A stretch of DNA of 64,000 bases from Cordilura impudica (lineage: Eukaryota; Arthropoda; Insecta; Diptera; Scathophagidae), in contig OY821521.1 of NCBI GenBank assembly GCA_963682025.1, positions 50,537,807 through 50,601,806 on the forward strand. The letters are read 5' to 3'. The notes beneath the pieces were generated by a model that saw nothing but the letters and a program-made list of their open reading frames with translations, did no database searches and was not told the DNA's origin. Shown here piece by piece: positions 1-11,990 of the stretch. Made by a program: the position numbers and the translations under genes. The first letter of the stretch is position 1. Each line of letters opens with the position of its first letter.

Positions 1-1024
1 AATAAAAATTAACCGCATTATTTTTCTTAAATTCTGAATAGTGGTTTCAACTAGTTTAATAGAAAAACTCGTCGCATCTAAAAATTCAACAGCACTTACA
101 AAATATTTGAATTTTTTGAATAATTTGTCTTTTATTAACTTGGGGTCATATGTGACCCCAATTCCAAAAGGGTTAATGGGGTCATATTTTTTTTTTATTC
201 CAAAACCCAAGGCTATTAAGATAAAATATAACATTTAAAAGTAGAAAAGTGGTGAACTTTTGATACAAAGTATTTAGAAATAGTACATTTACAGAATATT
301 TTACAAAAATCACATTTTTCTCGAAATCCGCAAAAATAAAATCCTTGTCAAAAAATTCTGGCAGAGGAATTTACCTAAAAATTCACACAGTTCATCTCTA
401 ACATGCATTTAACAAGAACTTAAAGAACTAGATCAATTTTTTTAAATTTTGTTTAAGAAAATTTTTTCAAAAATTGAAAAAGGAATTTTCAAAATTTTAT
501 CAACAAAATTTTCCATTTTCGGTCTCAATGCTTAATAGGTTAACAAGGTGGTAATAAAACAATATTTTATATCTGAGTACCTACAGGTATAGAGACTAAA
601 ACAAAATGTTGGATTTAATTAATTTCTTACCGTTGAAAAAAATGCCATCAAATTTCATGATCTAGTTTTTTTTTTTTTTTTTGGCACAAAAGTGGTCTGG
701 GGCATTTGCTATTTTTTTTGGCGAGTTTTTATTCGATTTTGAAGTTTTATAGCTTTTTGGAAAGATAATTTGTTACTGATCCCGAATTATATAACAATTT
801 GTCAGAAAAATTAAACTATAGATCGAAATTTTCGTAAAATCTAAGAAAAAAGTCATATTTTCCCCATATAAACACACTTGAAATTTTCAATCGCGTTGAG
901 CCACCTCTAAATATTTTTGATTGGCGCAAAACTTTGTATTTCTCACTTTTTTTTTTGCTATTCGCATATTTCTAGGGGGTGCGACCGAGAGTTTGAACAC
1001 TTTTTTTTATTAAGGGCCACCCTA
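1..1024 (+). repeat. Dispersed repeat Z, copy 1
   Basis: A non-coding repeat running to the terminus AGGGCCACCCT at about 1013-1023. An inverted copy lies at 29437 onward: the terminus reads AGGGTGGCCC there, and the blocks around 360-400, 130-190 and 65-110 recur in reverse complement. It holds the near-palindrome TGGGGTCATATGTGACCCCA at 141-160. No transposase is visible. The window begins inside this copy, so its left limit is unknown. The terminus suggests a DNA transposon, but only one end is seen. Confidence 0.7.
141..160. repeat. Palindrome TGGGGTCA-TATG-TGACCCCA in repeat Z
   Basis: An 8-bp stem with a 4-base loop. The inverted copy near 30160-30182 keeps it as a longer palindrome with a TATATA core, and the fragment near 30780 keeps one arm. 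Its retention in diverged copies suggests it belonged to the active element, for example as a hairpin or protein site; that role is inference. Confidence 0.7.
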
Positions 1025-1026
1025 AT

Positions 1027-1210
1027 GAACACGCGTGTCATCGCCATGGTAAAAGTCCATGAATTCGGCTACGAATTGCTACGAAATCTACAATATTTTG
1101 CGGATATAGCACCCTATGCCCTTTTTATATTTCCACACCTAACGAAATGGCTTGTCGGAAAGAGATTTATGAAATCCATTATCAGTGGCGACTTTGCAAA
1201 GTCATATTAG
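1027..1210 (+). pseudogene. mariner transposase C-terminal fragment
   Basis: The reading frame 1027-1210 matches the C-terminal part of mariner transposases from memory of the family: the block KVHEFGYELL, then a region aligned with the usual SPDLAPSDY-LFP, then LTKWLVGKRF. In the family the third catalytic aspartate lies in APSD; here the aligned residue is Ala (FADIAPYALF). The upstream HDNA region with the second catalytic Asp is missing, because the fragment starts directly at the end of repeat Z. This is a dead remnant and cannot encode an active enzyme. Confidence 0.75.
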
Positions 1211-1245
1211 TTGGGAGGAATAAACAAATTAATTGAGATATAATT

Positions 1246-1440
1246 TTTATACCCTGTACCAATCTGTGATCGGGGTATATTTATTTATAGCGATCGACTC
1301 GGAATCACTTTCTGAGTCGATGAAATTTGGTATATAAGCTTTTGTCAGCCCTAGGACGATCGTTATTGAAATTGGCAATAATTAGTACTTATTCAGATTT
1401 AGCTCCCGTATTGCTAGAATTAGTTAAAATTCGGTGATGC
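1246..1440 (+). repeat. Helentron-like family Y, internally deleted fragment
   Basis: It shares with the family Y copies the start TATACCCT-GTACC, the CGATCGACTC...GAGTCGAT block and the GATGAAATTTGGTATATAAGCTT block. The stretch with the GTCC repeats between them is missing. No coding potential. Confidence 0.55.
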
Positions 1441-1558
1441 TAGCATTAGGATTGATGTCTGATTTCTGTGTACTGTGTTATCAATTATTTATTTATATTT
1501 TCGGTGTCATGAAGTCCTGTTTTTTGGATTATCATTAAACTATGTAATATAGAGTCAT

Positions 1559-2150
1559 TATACCCTATACCACTATCTGGTTTGGGTAGAATGACTTTGT
1601 GCTGCTGTTTGTAACTACCAAAAATATTTGACCTAGACCCATCTTTTATTATACCGATCGACTCAGAATCTCGTTTTGAGTCGATTTAGCGATGTCCGTC
1701 CGTCCGTCCGTCTGTGTCCATGTAGACCTTGTAATCAAACTACAGGTCGCAAATATGAATATATTTTGATGAAATTTTGTATATAAGCTTCTATCAGCTA
1801 TAGGATGAACGCTATTGAAATTCGGTCCATGTTCAGACCTAGTCCCCATACAAATGACCCCTATGAAATCGACATAAATTGTCATAAGATCCAAATTATC
1901 ATATAGATCTCGGTCAATTTGGGTGTGTATTTGTTTGTTACACCCATTAATCAGTAGTCCAAAAATAATCCCTATAGGACAATTCTAAGTCATAGGCCCC
2001 ATATAGAGCTGCTTCCCGATCTTCACTTCTGCAGCCAAAGAAATTAATACAAATGCCACTCAAATTTGGTTTATGCTTATTTTCTATTTCGAATTAGTTG
2101 GACTGAAAGATAGGGTTCTAAGCCATGGTATAGGGTATCGTATAGTCGTT
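1559..2150 (+). mobile_element. Helentron-like (DINE-1-type) family Y, copy 1
   Basis: It starts TATACCCTATACC, has the GTCCGTCCGTCCGTCTGTG tract near 1694-1712, and ends with the subterminal inverted repeat GGTATAGGGTA at 2127-2137, the complement of the 5' end. The terminal hairpin and CTTACTTG end of the full copy at 26474-27241 have decayed here. Start plus inverted 3' subterminal repeat is the arrangement known from DINE-1/Helentron elements. Non-autonomous, no ORF. Confidence 0.65.
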
Positions 2151-2204
2151 CTTGTTATACTTCTTTTAAAATAAAATAACACTCCTGAAGAATTCTGAAA
2201 AATA

Positions 2205-2654
2205 ATCTAACCCATAAAAACAAAGTTTTTATTAAAACTCTTTCTTTCCTTATGCATATGAGTTTTGAATCTCTCCGTGACTGTGCGTGACTGTGTGTGA
2301 CTATCTTGACCAAGTTTCAGATCGATCCGATAAGAGGAAATGGGTATATCAACCAAGTTTCAGATTGCTTGGATGAGGGGAAATCCGTTTTAATTCTCTC
2401 CGTAACTGTGCGTGACCATGCGTGACTAACTCAGAGTAAACATTTTTTCACAGCAAGTGTATGGACCAAGTTTCAGATCGAGCGGATGAGGGGAAATGAC
2501 ATTTAGATCACTCCGTGACTGTGCGTGACTACCCCAAAATTAATCGGTGGGCACAACAAGACTATGGGCCAAGTTTCAGATCAATTGGATAAGGGGGAAT
2601 GGGGTTGCCCCACGACAGACAAACAGAGAGTATGAGTTAAAAGAAAGAGTTTGA
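2205..2654 (+). repeat. TIR-bounded unit with 123-bp-type subrepeats, copy A
   Basis: It begins AACCCATAAAAACAAAG, then the arm AAACTCTTTCTTT (from 2235), and ends with the inverted arm AAAGAAAGAGTTT at 2641-2653. Inside are three degenerate subrepeats built on CTCCGTGACTGTGCGTGAC and CAAGTTTCAGATCGA. Copy B starts directly afterwards with the same leader, so A and B are a tandem pair offset by about 452 bp. No protein is encoded. Confidence 0.7.
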
Positions 2655-3716
2655 TAATCTCACCCATAAAAACAAAGTTTTTATTAAAACTCTTTCTTTT
2701 CTTATACATATAAGTTTTGAATATCTCCGTGACTGTGCGTGACTGTGTGTGACTATCTTAAAATTAATCTTTGGCCACAACAAGTCTATGGACAAAGTTT
2801 CAGACCCATCCGATGAGGGGAAATGGGTTTTAAATCACTCCGTGACTGTGCGTGACTATGCGTGGCGGTGCGTGACTATGTCGAAGCTGATCTTTCTTTA
2901 CAGCAAGTACATCGACCAAGTTTCAGATCGATCGGATGAGTGTAAATGACATTTAGATCACTCCGTGACTGTGCGTGATCATGCGTGACTGTGCGTGTCT
3001 AAGTCAAAGTTAATCTTTTTTCACAGCAAGTGTATGGACCAAGTTTCAGATCGTTCGGATGAGTGTAAATAACATTTAGATCACTCCGTGACTGTGCGTG
3101 ACTATGCGTGAGTGTGCGTGACTAACTCAAAGTTAACATTTTTTCACAGCAAGTATATCGACTAAGTTTCAGATCGATCGCAAGAGTGTAAATGACATTT
3201 AGATCACTCCGTGACTGTGCGTGACTATGCGTGACTGTGCGTGGCTAATTCAAAGCTAATCTTTTTTCACAGCAAGTGTATGGACCAAGTTTCAGATCGA
3301 TCGGATATGTGTAAATGACATTTAGATCACTCCGTGACTGTGCTTGGCCATGCGTGACTGTGCGTGACTAATTCAAAGTTAATATTTTTTTGCAGCAAGT
3401 GTATGGATCAAGTTTTAGATCGATCAGATGAGGTGAAATGATATTTAGATCACTCCGTGACTGTGCGTGGCTATGCGTGACTGTTCGTGACTAAGTCAAA
3501 GTTAATATTTTTTTCGCAACAAGTTTATGTAGCAAGTTTCAGATCAATTGAATGAAGGGAAATGACATTTAGATCACTCCGTGACTGTGCGTGACTACCC
3601 CAAAATTAATCTGTAGTCAAAATAAGACTATGGGTGAAGTTTCAGATCAATTGGATTAGGGGGAATGGGGTTGCCCCACGACAGACAGAGAGATTTAGAT
3701 AGAAGAGTTTAAAAAG
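2655..3716 (+). repeat. TIR-bounded unit, copy B, with a regular 123-bp tandem array
   Basis: Same leader and first arm as copy A. The phrase CACTCCGTGACTG or a close variant recurs at 2836, 2959, 3082, 3205, 3328, 3451 and 3575, giving steps of 123, 123, 123, 123, 123 and 124 bp. Each unit also carries short GTGACTATGC-type subrepeats and CAAGTTTCAGATCGATCGGATGAG-like sequence. The end, GACAGACAGAGAG...AGAAGAGTTT, is a decayed version of the right arm. A related end fragment sits at 31216-31385, so this is a dispersed element. Confidence 0.8.
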
Positions 3717-3851
3717 CAGACAAAATGTTGGGTGAAACATGAAAATAAATTGATTATTATTTACACTAAATTTGACCATCACTAGCCAATAAGAAAACTC
3801 CTTTCTCAAAAATAATTTTGTATTTAATGGTCACAAATGAAAATTTTATAT

Positions 3852-3893
<42 letters not shown>

Positions 3894-5839
3894 TTTTAAT
3901 TCAAGACTTTTGTCTGGCTGATATCGTTTAACTAATTATTATTTTTTGCTTTCTTTTATGTGTCATGCTTAGGCTAAGTTTTACAGCATTCGTTTTCAAA
4001 ATATTAAGTTGACCACTTTGTGAATACTTAAGTCCGGCAGTGTATATAAAAAGGTTATTTAGGGAACATATGTATGTATATATCTCTCCTCCTATGCTAA
4101 TTGAAATGAAAATAGGATTTAAAATTTAAGTTTATATAAGGCACTATTACAAATTAAATATGTAAATCTATAAGAAAAAAAAAATCGATTTTATTCAAAA
4201 ATAACTTTTAATTAACTAAAATTTAATGAAGCCAACCCATAAAACAAACCCTTTCAAAATATGAATTTGAGGTAGGTCGGCTTGTTTTCAATATGTAAAA
4301 AAATCTAAATTAGGAAAACATATGGTTAAGTTTTGCTGAAGAAATAATATCAACAAAATAATCATAAAATTAGGAATTTTAGTATGTATAAGAGAAGAAA
4401 ATAGCAGCAATGAGGAGATTATGAAAAGAAATTACTAAAACATGAGTCATCTTTGTGTACAAGGAGAAGAGAGCGTAAATGGAGAGTCATATGTAAAACA
4501 CCCCACTTGACTTTAAAACTAAAATAAGCCGGCATGCTAAGGTGTGATTATTTATGAAAACAAAAAAAAAAAAAAATAAATAAAAAAAAAGAAATGAGAA
4601 TATGAGTTGGAATACGTAACATAACTAGAGTAAAAGTTTTCAATAAAGTCAAAAGCTTTCCCCCTTATTGAAGAATTCGTAGTGAGATAAAGTTTAAAAA
4701 ATTATGCGTAATTTCTAGAATTTACCAAACTTAAAATGAGCTCTCTTTTCCGCGACACTAGCATATGTCTGAATAGAATCTTAGCTAAACGTATTTAAAA
4801 TTTATACATTTTAAGAATTATTTGTGAAACAAAGAAATTTGTATAAAAAAAAAAAAAAAAAAAAATTTGGCCGATATGTCCTCAAAAGTAATTTTGATAG
4901 TAAACTTTTTCAGTTTAAAGGTCATTAAAGGACTCTCAATACTCATTTGAACAATTTGGCTTACACCCACTTGTGCTTTTTAATAAAATCCTTCAAATAC
5001 TCAATATTAAACTTCATTTTACACTCTAATTTTATTTCATAATTCTCTTTAACCGTTATAACACTATAAAGCAGAGAGAGAGAGACAGAGAGAGAGTGAC
5101 ACTGTATAACAATATCTCCTCATGTTTAACATTTCATCATGAACTTAGAGTTTATTTTCTAAATACTTATCACACTACTACGGCAAAGCTTCCGGTTGTA
5201 ACTGTTTAGTGTATTTGTTTGTTTGTTATATTTTTTTTTTAACTCATAGTATCACATTTAACTCCACGTTTACACTCGTTTTTTTTTTTTTTTGTTGTTG
5301 TTGTTGGTTTAGTGTCATAATAATAAATTCAAATTCATGAATGAATGCCAGCCACAAAAGAGTGCACTCTTATCATGGGCTCTCGTTTCCTCGCCGTTTA
5401 CAGTTTTTGTGAATGAATGACGTAGGTTTTTTTTTTTAATTTTCTACTACTACGCATCCAGATGGCGGTTGATGGGTATTCAAAATCTTGTATATTTATG
5501 CATACTTTTATATCTGCATGACGTCAAATAAAAGGAAAACTACGTAGCCGTGCACAACAAGTGATAGCATTTCAGAGATTACACATAATTTGGCAAATGG
5601 ATTGATGACGAATTTTACTTTAACTGCAATATATTTCAACGTCAGTATGATGAAATTAGCTACAAAAACAAAGTAAATAAGTTATACGAGCTAACCCACA
5701 GTATGACTTGACTGTGGGAAATGACTGAGGTCGTTAAAAGTCAAATTTTTGTGAAATTTCAAGACACAAAAAAAGAATTTGTTGGAAATGCGTTACCACC
5801 AATAATTTCCAATAATTTTCAAATAAAAAAAGAGAGAAA
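3717..5839. other. AT-rich stretch without a recognisable gene
   Basis: No ORF of note. It holds homopolymers (poly-T about 3857-3890, poly-A near 4561-4575 and 4846-4864), a short GAGA tract at about 5073-5097, and a hairpin CCCACAGT...ACTGTGGG near 5696-5719. A CGGCAGTGTATA at about 4035-4046 resembles a single Tc1-type terminus, but I found no partner. Part of this could be unique intergenic DNA. Confidence 0.5.
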
Positions 5840-6583
5840 TAATTTTATTTGAAAATTCGATTGGGGAGTGGAAGTAAAACAATAAAAAAAAGTGCCAAAA
5901 CAAAAATAATATTTTTTATGGAATTCGAAATAAAACATCTTCGATATTAAAATAAAAATTAAATTTTAAAAATATAGACTGAAATGCCAGAAACCGGTTC
6001 GATCAAGAATAAAGTGTAGTTATGAATTTTAGAAATATATCCTTTCTTCTGCTCTACCACGTACCATTAAAATATATAATTTTACTGGAAATTTTGTTAA
6101 AAAAAACCCCTAATATTTTGCTACAGCCATCTTTAAATCATATCAAACCAGTTAAAATAAAAAAATTTTCTGCTGGAAATTAAAATATAAAAAATGGGTT
6201 TGACATAAAAATTAAAATAAAATTCAACAATTACTACAAAATTCGATTAGAAGGGTTTTATAGGAATATTCTGATTAGATTTAAAACCGAAAACTGTTTC
6301 GATATATAGAAATAAAAATAAAATTCTAAAAAATTCATATTACTATAAAATACTATTAGGTAGTGAATCAAAACTCGAAAAAAGTTTCTGATGATATTTG
6401 AATTTAAAAACTGTTTGGATAAATAAAACATAATTTAAAAAAAATTAAAAAAAAAATTGCAAAATAAAAAAATAAAATTAAAAAAATAATTTTACCGCAA
6501 AATTCGATTAGTAGTAGTAGTAATTCTTTATTTTCAAAAGCTAAATTATATGAGATTACTAATTTTGTTTATAATAATAATAA

Positions 6584-6933
6584 CTAGCAGATTCCAGCGC
6601 TCGAAATTCGAGTGCAATTTCTAGACAGCTTTATTTTCCGACTTAGCCGATTCACAAACCAACACTCTTATGGTTTATTATTATTGTGAACTCATTTACA
6701 AACACATTAACAAATTTAATAAAACACAGATAGCATACATATGTATAACTTTAAGTGGAATTTTCTCAAAATAAAGAAATAAATTTAAAAAGATGTAAAT
6801 CTGCAAAACGGCTAAAAAGAAATACCTTTCAAATAGCATATTTAGTCTTTTAGTACATTTGGTCTAAATCGGTATAAAACGGTAGAACAAAACATCGGTC
6901 ACAAGAAATCGCCTAGCCTATTAATATTATAGA
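6584..6933 (-). mobile_element. Non-autonomous Helitron, copy 1
   Basis: On the minus strand it begins TCTATAATATTAATAGGC (5' TC after an A) and ends with the hairpin GCACTCGAATTTCGAGCGC, about ten bases, then CTAG followed by T. This matches the Helitron rule: 5' TC, 3' stem-loop then CTRR, insertion between A and T, no TIR and no target duplication. About 350 bp, no ORF. Confidence 0.85.
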
Positions 6934-7195
6934 TTCAGGTAATAAGAATATAAGACATTGACAATTGTCGTCTGTCTGCAAAATTCGATTAGAAGGGCTT
7001 CAAAACCGCCCGAGTGATGGCCCTATAGCAAAATTTCTGATTTCTGATGGGCTTTAAAATAAAAAAGTGTCGATACATAAAATAAAAATAAAATTCTAAA
7101 AAATTTATTTTACACGTCCATTTGACGAAGAGGGGGCTTAAAACCACCCGAGGGGTAGTCCTATAAAAAAATTGTGATTTTTGTGTAACATATAT

Positions 7196-8405
7196 GGGGC
7201 GTTTCATGTTAAGTGACCGAACTTTTGAAACCGACGTCTTCCGATCGATTAGTCCTACCGGATAGTAGTAGTTTTGACACAATTTTTCAATAAGATCGGT
7301 CAAGAACTCTCTGAGTTAAAGGGGATTAAAATTTGACATTTTGGCCAAACAGTTGTTTTTACTCATCCATGTTCTTAGCAAAATTTGTCCCAAATAGTTT
7401 AGATAGCTATTTCTTCAATATTTCGGAGAAAAAATTTAATAAAAAATAAAAAAAATTTTTTAATTTTTTTTTGCAAAATCAAAATTTTTTTTATAAAATT
7501 GTAGTTAGGTATGTTATATACCGTCGGAAAGGTTAATTTGTCTAGTTTCTCAGTATACGTTTTATGTTTAAGGTTTTAGCAAATAGGAAAAAATTCAAAT
7601 TAGTGCATATGCTAAAAATTTAAAAACCATTGTCTTGAGTTACAAAACATTTTTTTTTTTTTTTGATCGATATCCCACTAAGCGACCATAAAGCTCTTAA
7701 ATGAAAAAACCTAAAAAGGGCGTTTTTTTGAAAAGAAAATCAAAAAAATTTTTGATTAAAAAAAAAATTAACAAATTTAAAAAATTTTTTTCCCGAAAGA
7801 TTGAAGAAATATCCATCTAAACTATTTGGGACAAATGGACAAATTTTGCTAAGAACAATAGGTAAAAAGTAACATGGATGGGAAAAAACACCTGTTTGGC
7901 CAAAATGTCAAAATAAAAATGCGTTTTTAAGAAAAAAGTCAAAAAAATTTTTGACTGCAAAAAAGTCAAAATTTTTTTTTATATTTTAAATTTGAAAAAA
8001 ATTTTATTTTGTAAAAAAAATTTTATATTGTAAAAAAAATTTTTTCCGAAAGATTGAACAAATAGCAAAAAAAAAAAAAGGAAAAAAAAATTTTATTTTT
8101 TAAAAAATTTTTTTAATTTTTTATTTTGTAAAAAATTTTTTTCGGAAAGATTGGAGAAATAGCTATCTATACTATTTAGGACAAATTTTGATAAGAACAA
8201 TAGGTAAAAAGTAACATGGATGAGAAAAAACACCTGTTTGGCCAAAATGTCAAATTTTGACCCCCTCTATCTCAGAGAGTTCTTTAAAGATCTTATTGAA
8301 AAATTGTGTCTAAACTACTATCCAATAGGACTAACCTCGGTGCAAATTTCATCCCAATCGGAAGACATCGGTTTCAAAAGTTGGGTCACTAGACATGAAT
8401 CGCCC
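7196..8405. mobile_element. Long-TIR transposon, non-autonomous derivative
   Basis: The ends are GGGGCGTTTCATG on the left and CATGAATCGCCC on the right, inverted, with ATAT on both sides (7192-7195 and 8406-8409). Both arms match the terminal sequence of the 17065-19899 element, including GGCCAAACAGGTGTTTTT-type and TTTTCAATAAGATCGGTC blocks. The interior has only arm sequence and A/T tracts, with no transposase. An internal-deletion or MITE-like relative. Confidence 0.8.
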
Positions 8406-8462
8406 ATATAGAAAAATAAAATTGAAAAATAAAATTATTTTACTACAAAAATATAGGTAGGG

Positions 8463-11168
8463 TAGGCTTGCCAGATCGAAATCGGCAGAAAGCTTGACAT
8501 TCAGAAGAAAAAGCTTGATTTTTCTTGACAATTTAAAATTCAGTTAAATTAAAAGAAAAAAAAAATTATATATTTTTTTCGTTTGGTTATAATTTAAACA
8601 AATTTAGTACATTTTTGAATATTTTACAGTGTTTGAGGATATATAAAGCGCATTTCAAATAAAACAATTAAAAATACAATTACGTTAATACGTAAACAAT
8701 TTATTTATTAACAAAAACAAGTAATAAAATTTAATTCAGACTTTTCATTACTAAACTAATATTAACAAAAACTTAAAAAAAAACATTTAAAATACAGCCT
8801 TTTCATTGCATAACATTTAAATTAAAGCACAGTTAATTTTTAAACCTATTTATTTTGCCACATATATTTGGTATTCTTAGTAATAGTTTTATTCAAACTC
8901 GTAGCATCTGGTGTAAGTAAATACTGCTGAAAATTTCTACAATTTTCATCAAAATTTTGTCTGATTATTATTTCTGCCTTTATGAGATCAAACGACATTC
9001 TATTTCTGTCTTTGGTGTACAAATTATTTAAAATGCTAAATGTCCTTTCGCAATAGGCATTGCTTATTGGAATTGAAAATACAAAAGATATTAGTTTGTG
9101 CAGATTTTCTACATTGTTTTTATCACATTTTTTAAAGAAATGGGCCCATATGTTGTCAATGGATATGTCTTTTGGTAATTCTTCAAAAACTTCCCGAAGG
9201 CAGCAGTAATCTACATACAACTTATCAGTGTCAATTGAATTGGATGTTTTTAAAATATTTGGCAGCTCTGCTAAATTATTCCATGACAACAGCGAGTTTT
9301 TTTATATTTAAAACAGCAATTTGTTTAAAAACTGATTTCTCTCCAAAATCATACCTTTTTTTCTAAATATTTTACAGCATTTTGTAAAAATTTGTTAGCT
9401 TCTAACTCAAAAGTTTCCTTTTCATTTAAAAAAAGACTTTTTATGATAGCATTAGCTTTACTACCGTAGAAACAATCATTTATCCGCTGATTTAGCCCAT
9501 TCATTAGCTTAGTCATTATACCATGTAAATCCAAAATTGTGCATGAATCGTTTTCTAAAGCCAATATGGATGCATGAAATTCATGCACTATGTTATGAAT
9601 AAAAAACAAATAAGCCTCTGATAGCCCTTCTGCTGTACATTCCTCACCTTCATTTAACAATTCAAAATCTGATTTCCCCTTTTTTAAAAAAATACATTTT
9701 AACTGCAGGCGAACTATAAATTAAACGATCAATTGCCGGCAAGAGCGAAAGCCACCTTGTTGGTACGTGTCGAAGAAGATTTCTGTAGTCAATAGAAGCG
9801 AATTCAAAACATTGTTTCAACTTTTCGCTTGTCAGAGCAGATGAGCTAAATTCATTAAATGTTTTTATTACAATGTTTTCTATATCTACGGATAAAACAT
9901 TCAAAGCATATTTAATGCAATTATGTATGACATGACAATTGCAATTCGCCTTAACTATTTGCTCATTTTCATTTGCCAATTTTTGAAAAACGGAATTGCG
10001 AACTCCGTAATTAACGGCTGCATTGTCGGCACTATAGGAAGAGATTTGTTGAATTTTTAAATCATTTTCTGCGGTAATTCGTATTATATTGGCAAAAATA
10101 TCTCTCGATGCTTCTGCTGGATCCTCATAAAAATCCAATATCTTTTTACATATGCCATGGTCGACATCAAAATTCTGAACAGCGTAAGGATATGTTTTTA
10201 CATTTCCAATATTTGATGCGTCGCTGCTAACAGAATAGTACCAACTCTCTTTTAAAGCTTTAGCAACTTTTTGCTGCGCATATGGTGCTAAAATATTTCG
10301 CGTTATTGCTGCTGCTTTTGTTCTCCCACATGAAATTTTTCTAGCAATGCCGCTATCGCAATAGATGGATGAGCATAATTTTAATTGGCAATCTAAACTG
10401 TTGTAGCTAAGGCCATGAACAACATTGTGGAATACACTTACGAGCTCAGCACGAGCTATTTGAGTTTCTTCGTTTATTTCTTTAGGCTTAGCAAAACTGG
10501 CAATACTCAGGGACAATTTTTGAGAATTTAATATTTTTTGATGTTTTTTGGTGCTCCTGTGCTCATCCAGAGAACGGGTTCCTTCGTACTTAATTACAAT
10601 TTCCGATTGACACAATTTACACATTGCAGTGAAATCATCCTTCTTTTTTATCCATGCGGGGAATATTCAGGTGTTTGATACTATCTTTCAGAAAAAGTAG
10701 TAAATCTAGCTTTTTTCGATGGTCCAGCTTCCCCGTCGTTTTCCATGTTAATCAGCACACAATACGGATTAATGTAATCTATGTATAAATTTATATTTTT
10801 TTTAACAAATGTATTTTAATCAAAAAATAAATTTCAACTTACATTTCTTTATTTTCTTGTTTATAAATTAGCTGTTGTATGTGTTTTTACAAACTAATAA
10901 GCAGGCGTTTTGTTTTTAACTATTTTGTTAGTGTTGGGCTAAAACATGTAACAGTATTGAGTTTAGGAGGGTAAAAATTAGTCATGGCACATTCAAAAAC
11001 TATTATTTTTTTTTGCTAATGGTTATTTCTTCTTAATTTTTCTTGACAATATGATGGAAAAATTTGTAAAATTCCGTTTTAGCTTGAAAATGACATTTTT
11101 TCTTGATTCTTGACACGCATTGAAAAAGCTTGACAATCAAGCCAAATCAAGCCCGTCTGGCAACCCTA
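8463..11168 (-). mobile_element. hAT transposon 1 with perfect 8-bp TSD
   Basis: The ends are TAGGCTTGCCAGA on the left and, read from the right, TAGGGTTGCCAGA. Both are flanked by the same 8 bases, AGGTAGGG, at 8455-8462 and 11169-11176. The 8-bp duplication and CAGGGTTGCCAGA-like TIR are typical of hAT. It is 2706 bp long and inserted into the degenerate array. The only gene is a broken transposase on the minus strand. AGCTTGAC/GTCAAGCT motifs recur near both ends and may be transposase sites. Confidence 0.9.
8846..10746 (-). pseudogene. hAT transposase, frame broken in several places
   Basis: This would encode the DDE transposase of the surrounding element. The likely start is the ATG at 10746 (MENDGEAGPSKKARF...), but the N-terminal part has an in-frame TAG and a frameshift. 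From 10624 the frame is open and has a CxxC...H-x5-H zinc finger (CKLC at residues 2-5 of that piece), first Asp in SSDASN (135), second Asp in YSADNA (200), a CHVIH motif near 230-234 and RWLSL at 290-294. Further single-base shifts lie near 9680, 9359 and 9305; each would be mended by one base fewer in an A/G homopolymer. The C-terminal piece has the catalytic Glu in NAYCERTFS within the dimerisation region. All three acidic residues remain, so decay is recent or partly a sequencing effect. Confidence 0.85.
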
Positions 11169-11303
11169 AGGTAGGGGTAGGTTTTCAAAATCCCACAAGC
11201 TAGCCCCCAAAAAAGTTTCGATAATATTTGAAACAAAAACAGTTTCCACACATAAAATAAAAATAAAATTTTATATAATTGTTTTTTCTGCCATATTCTA
11301 TTA

Positions 11304-11750
11304 CACGGTGTCTCGACTAGCTATAATTCATGGCAATGTTCATGTTCAAGTCAAAGAAACAAAATGAGACAAAACGCGAAGTGTGGCAAATTATGTTTAG
11401 ACATTTCATTTCCAAAATGTCTGAACTGTAACAACAAAAATGCGTTCTTGTACTCAATGCTTTAAACTAAAAATACGAATTGAAGAAAAAAAAAATGAAA
11501 GAAAAAGCATGAGATTTTGAGGAATCCTTTTTTAGAATGAAAGTAATAATTTCGCTTTTATTTAATTTAAGTTCTCCAATTTTAATATACTTAAACGTCA
11601 AAATCGAATGAAAATTCAGACTAATGGCTAATGGCTTTCTGTCGTGGCAAAAGTTGGATTTTTTTAGTCATGACATTAACATTAGCGGTCTCCACCCACT
11701 AGCCATTGACTTGAACATTGTCATAAATTATGGCTAGTCGAGACACCATG
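11304..11750. mobile_element. TTA-flanked MITE (PIF/Harbinger-like)
   Basis: Arms of about 45 bp start CACGGTGTCTCGACTAGC on the left and, read from the right, CATGGTGTCTCGACTAGC. They are flanked by TTA at 11301-11303 and 11751-11753. A 3-bp TTA duplication suggests the PIF/Harbinger group; without a transposase this is tentative. It is inserted in the degenerate array, and removing it restores a CTATTAGGAGGGG unit. Confidence 0.75.
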
Positions 11751-11990
11751 TTAGGAGGGGGATTGATGGTTGATGATTTGAAATCAAAATCAGTTTTGAT
11801 ACACAAAATGAATATAAAACTAAAATAAAAGTTTTCTGCATAGTTCGATTGGTGTGGGGATTAAAAATGTTCTTATGTCATTTAAAATAAAAGTTTAAAA
11901 ATGTAAAATAAAAATAAAATTCGGGTGGTTGGTTGGCGATAAAAAGAAAACCGTTCGAAACCCTCCGAAAATTTGCCACAGTATTCTTTA

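Larger units (their letters stand above)
5840..11990 (+). repeat. Degenerate tandem array (unit about 100-155 bp) split by four TEs
   Basis: The phrase CAAAATTCGATTAG(AAGGG) and variants recur at about 5851, 6236, 6345, 6500, 6980, 7115, 8444, 11288 and 11836, with ATAAAATAAAAATAAAATTCTAAAAA-type sequence between them. The pieces are 5840-6583, 6934-7195, 8406-8462, 11169-11303 and 11751-11990. Removing the inserted elements rejoins repeat units in register, most clearly at the TTA-flanked MITE and the hAT. Confidence 0.6.

Noticed and set aside
2236..3716. CRISPR-like regular repeats
   Set aside because: The 123-bp units are contiguous with no unique spacers, and the DNA is eukaryotic; it is a minisatellite.
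5696..5719. Hairpin CCCACAGT...ACTGTGGG as a terminator or microRNA
   Set aside because: Short stem, no conserved context and no evidence of transcription.
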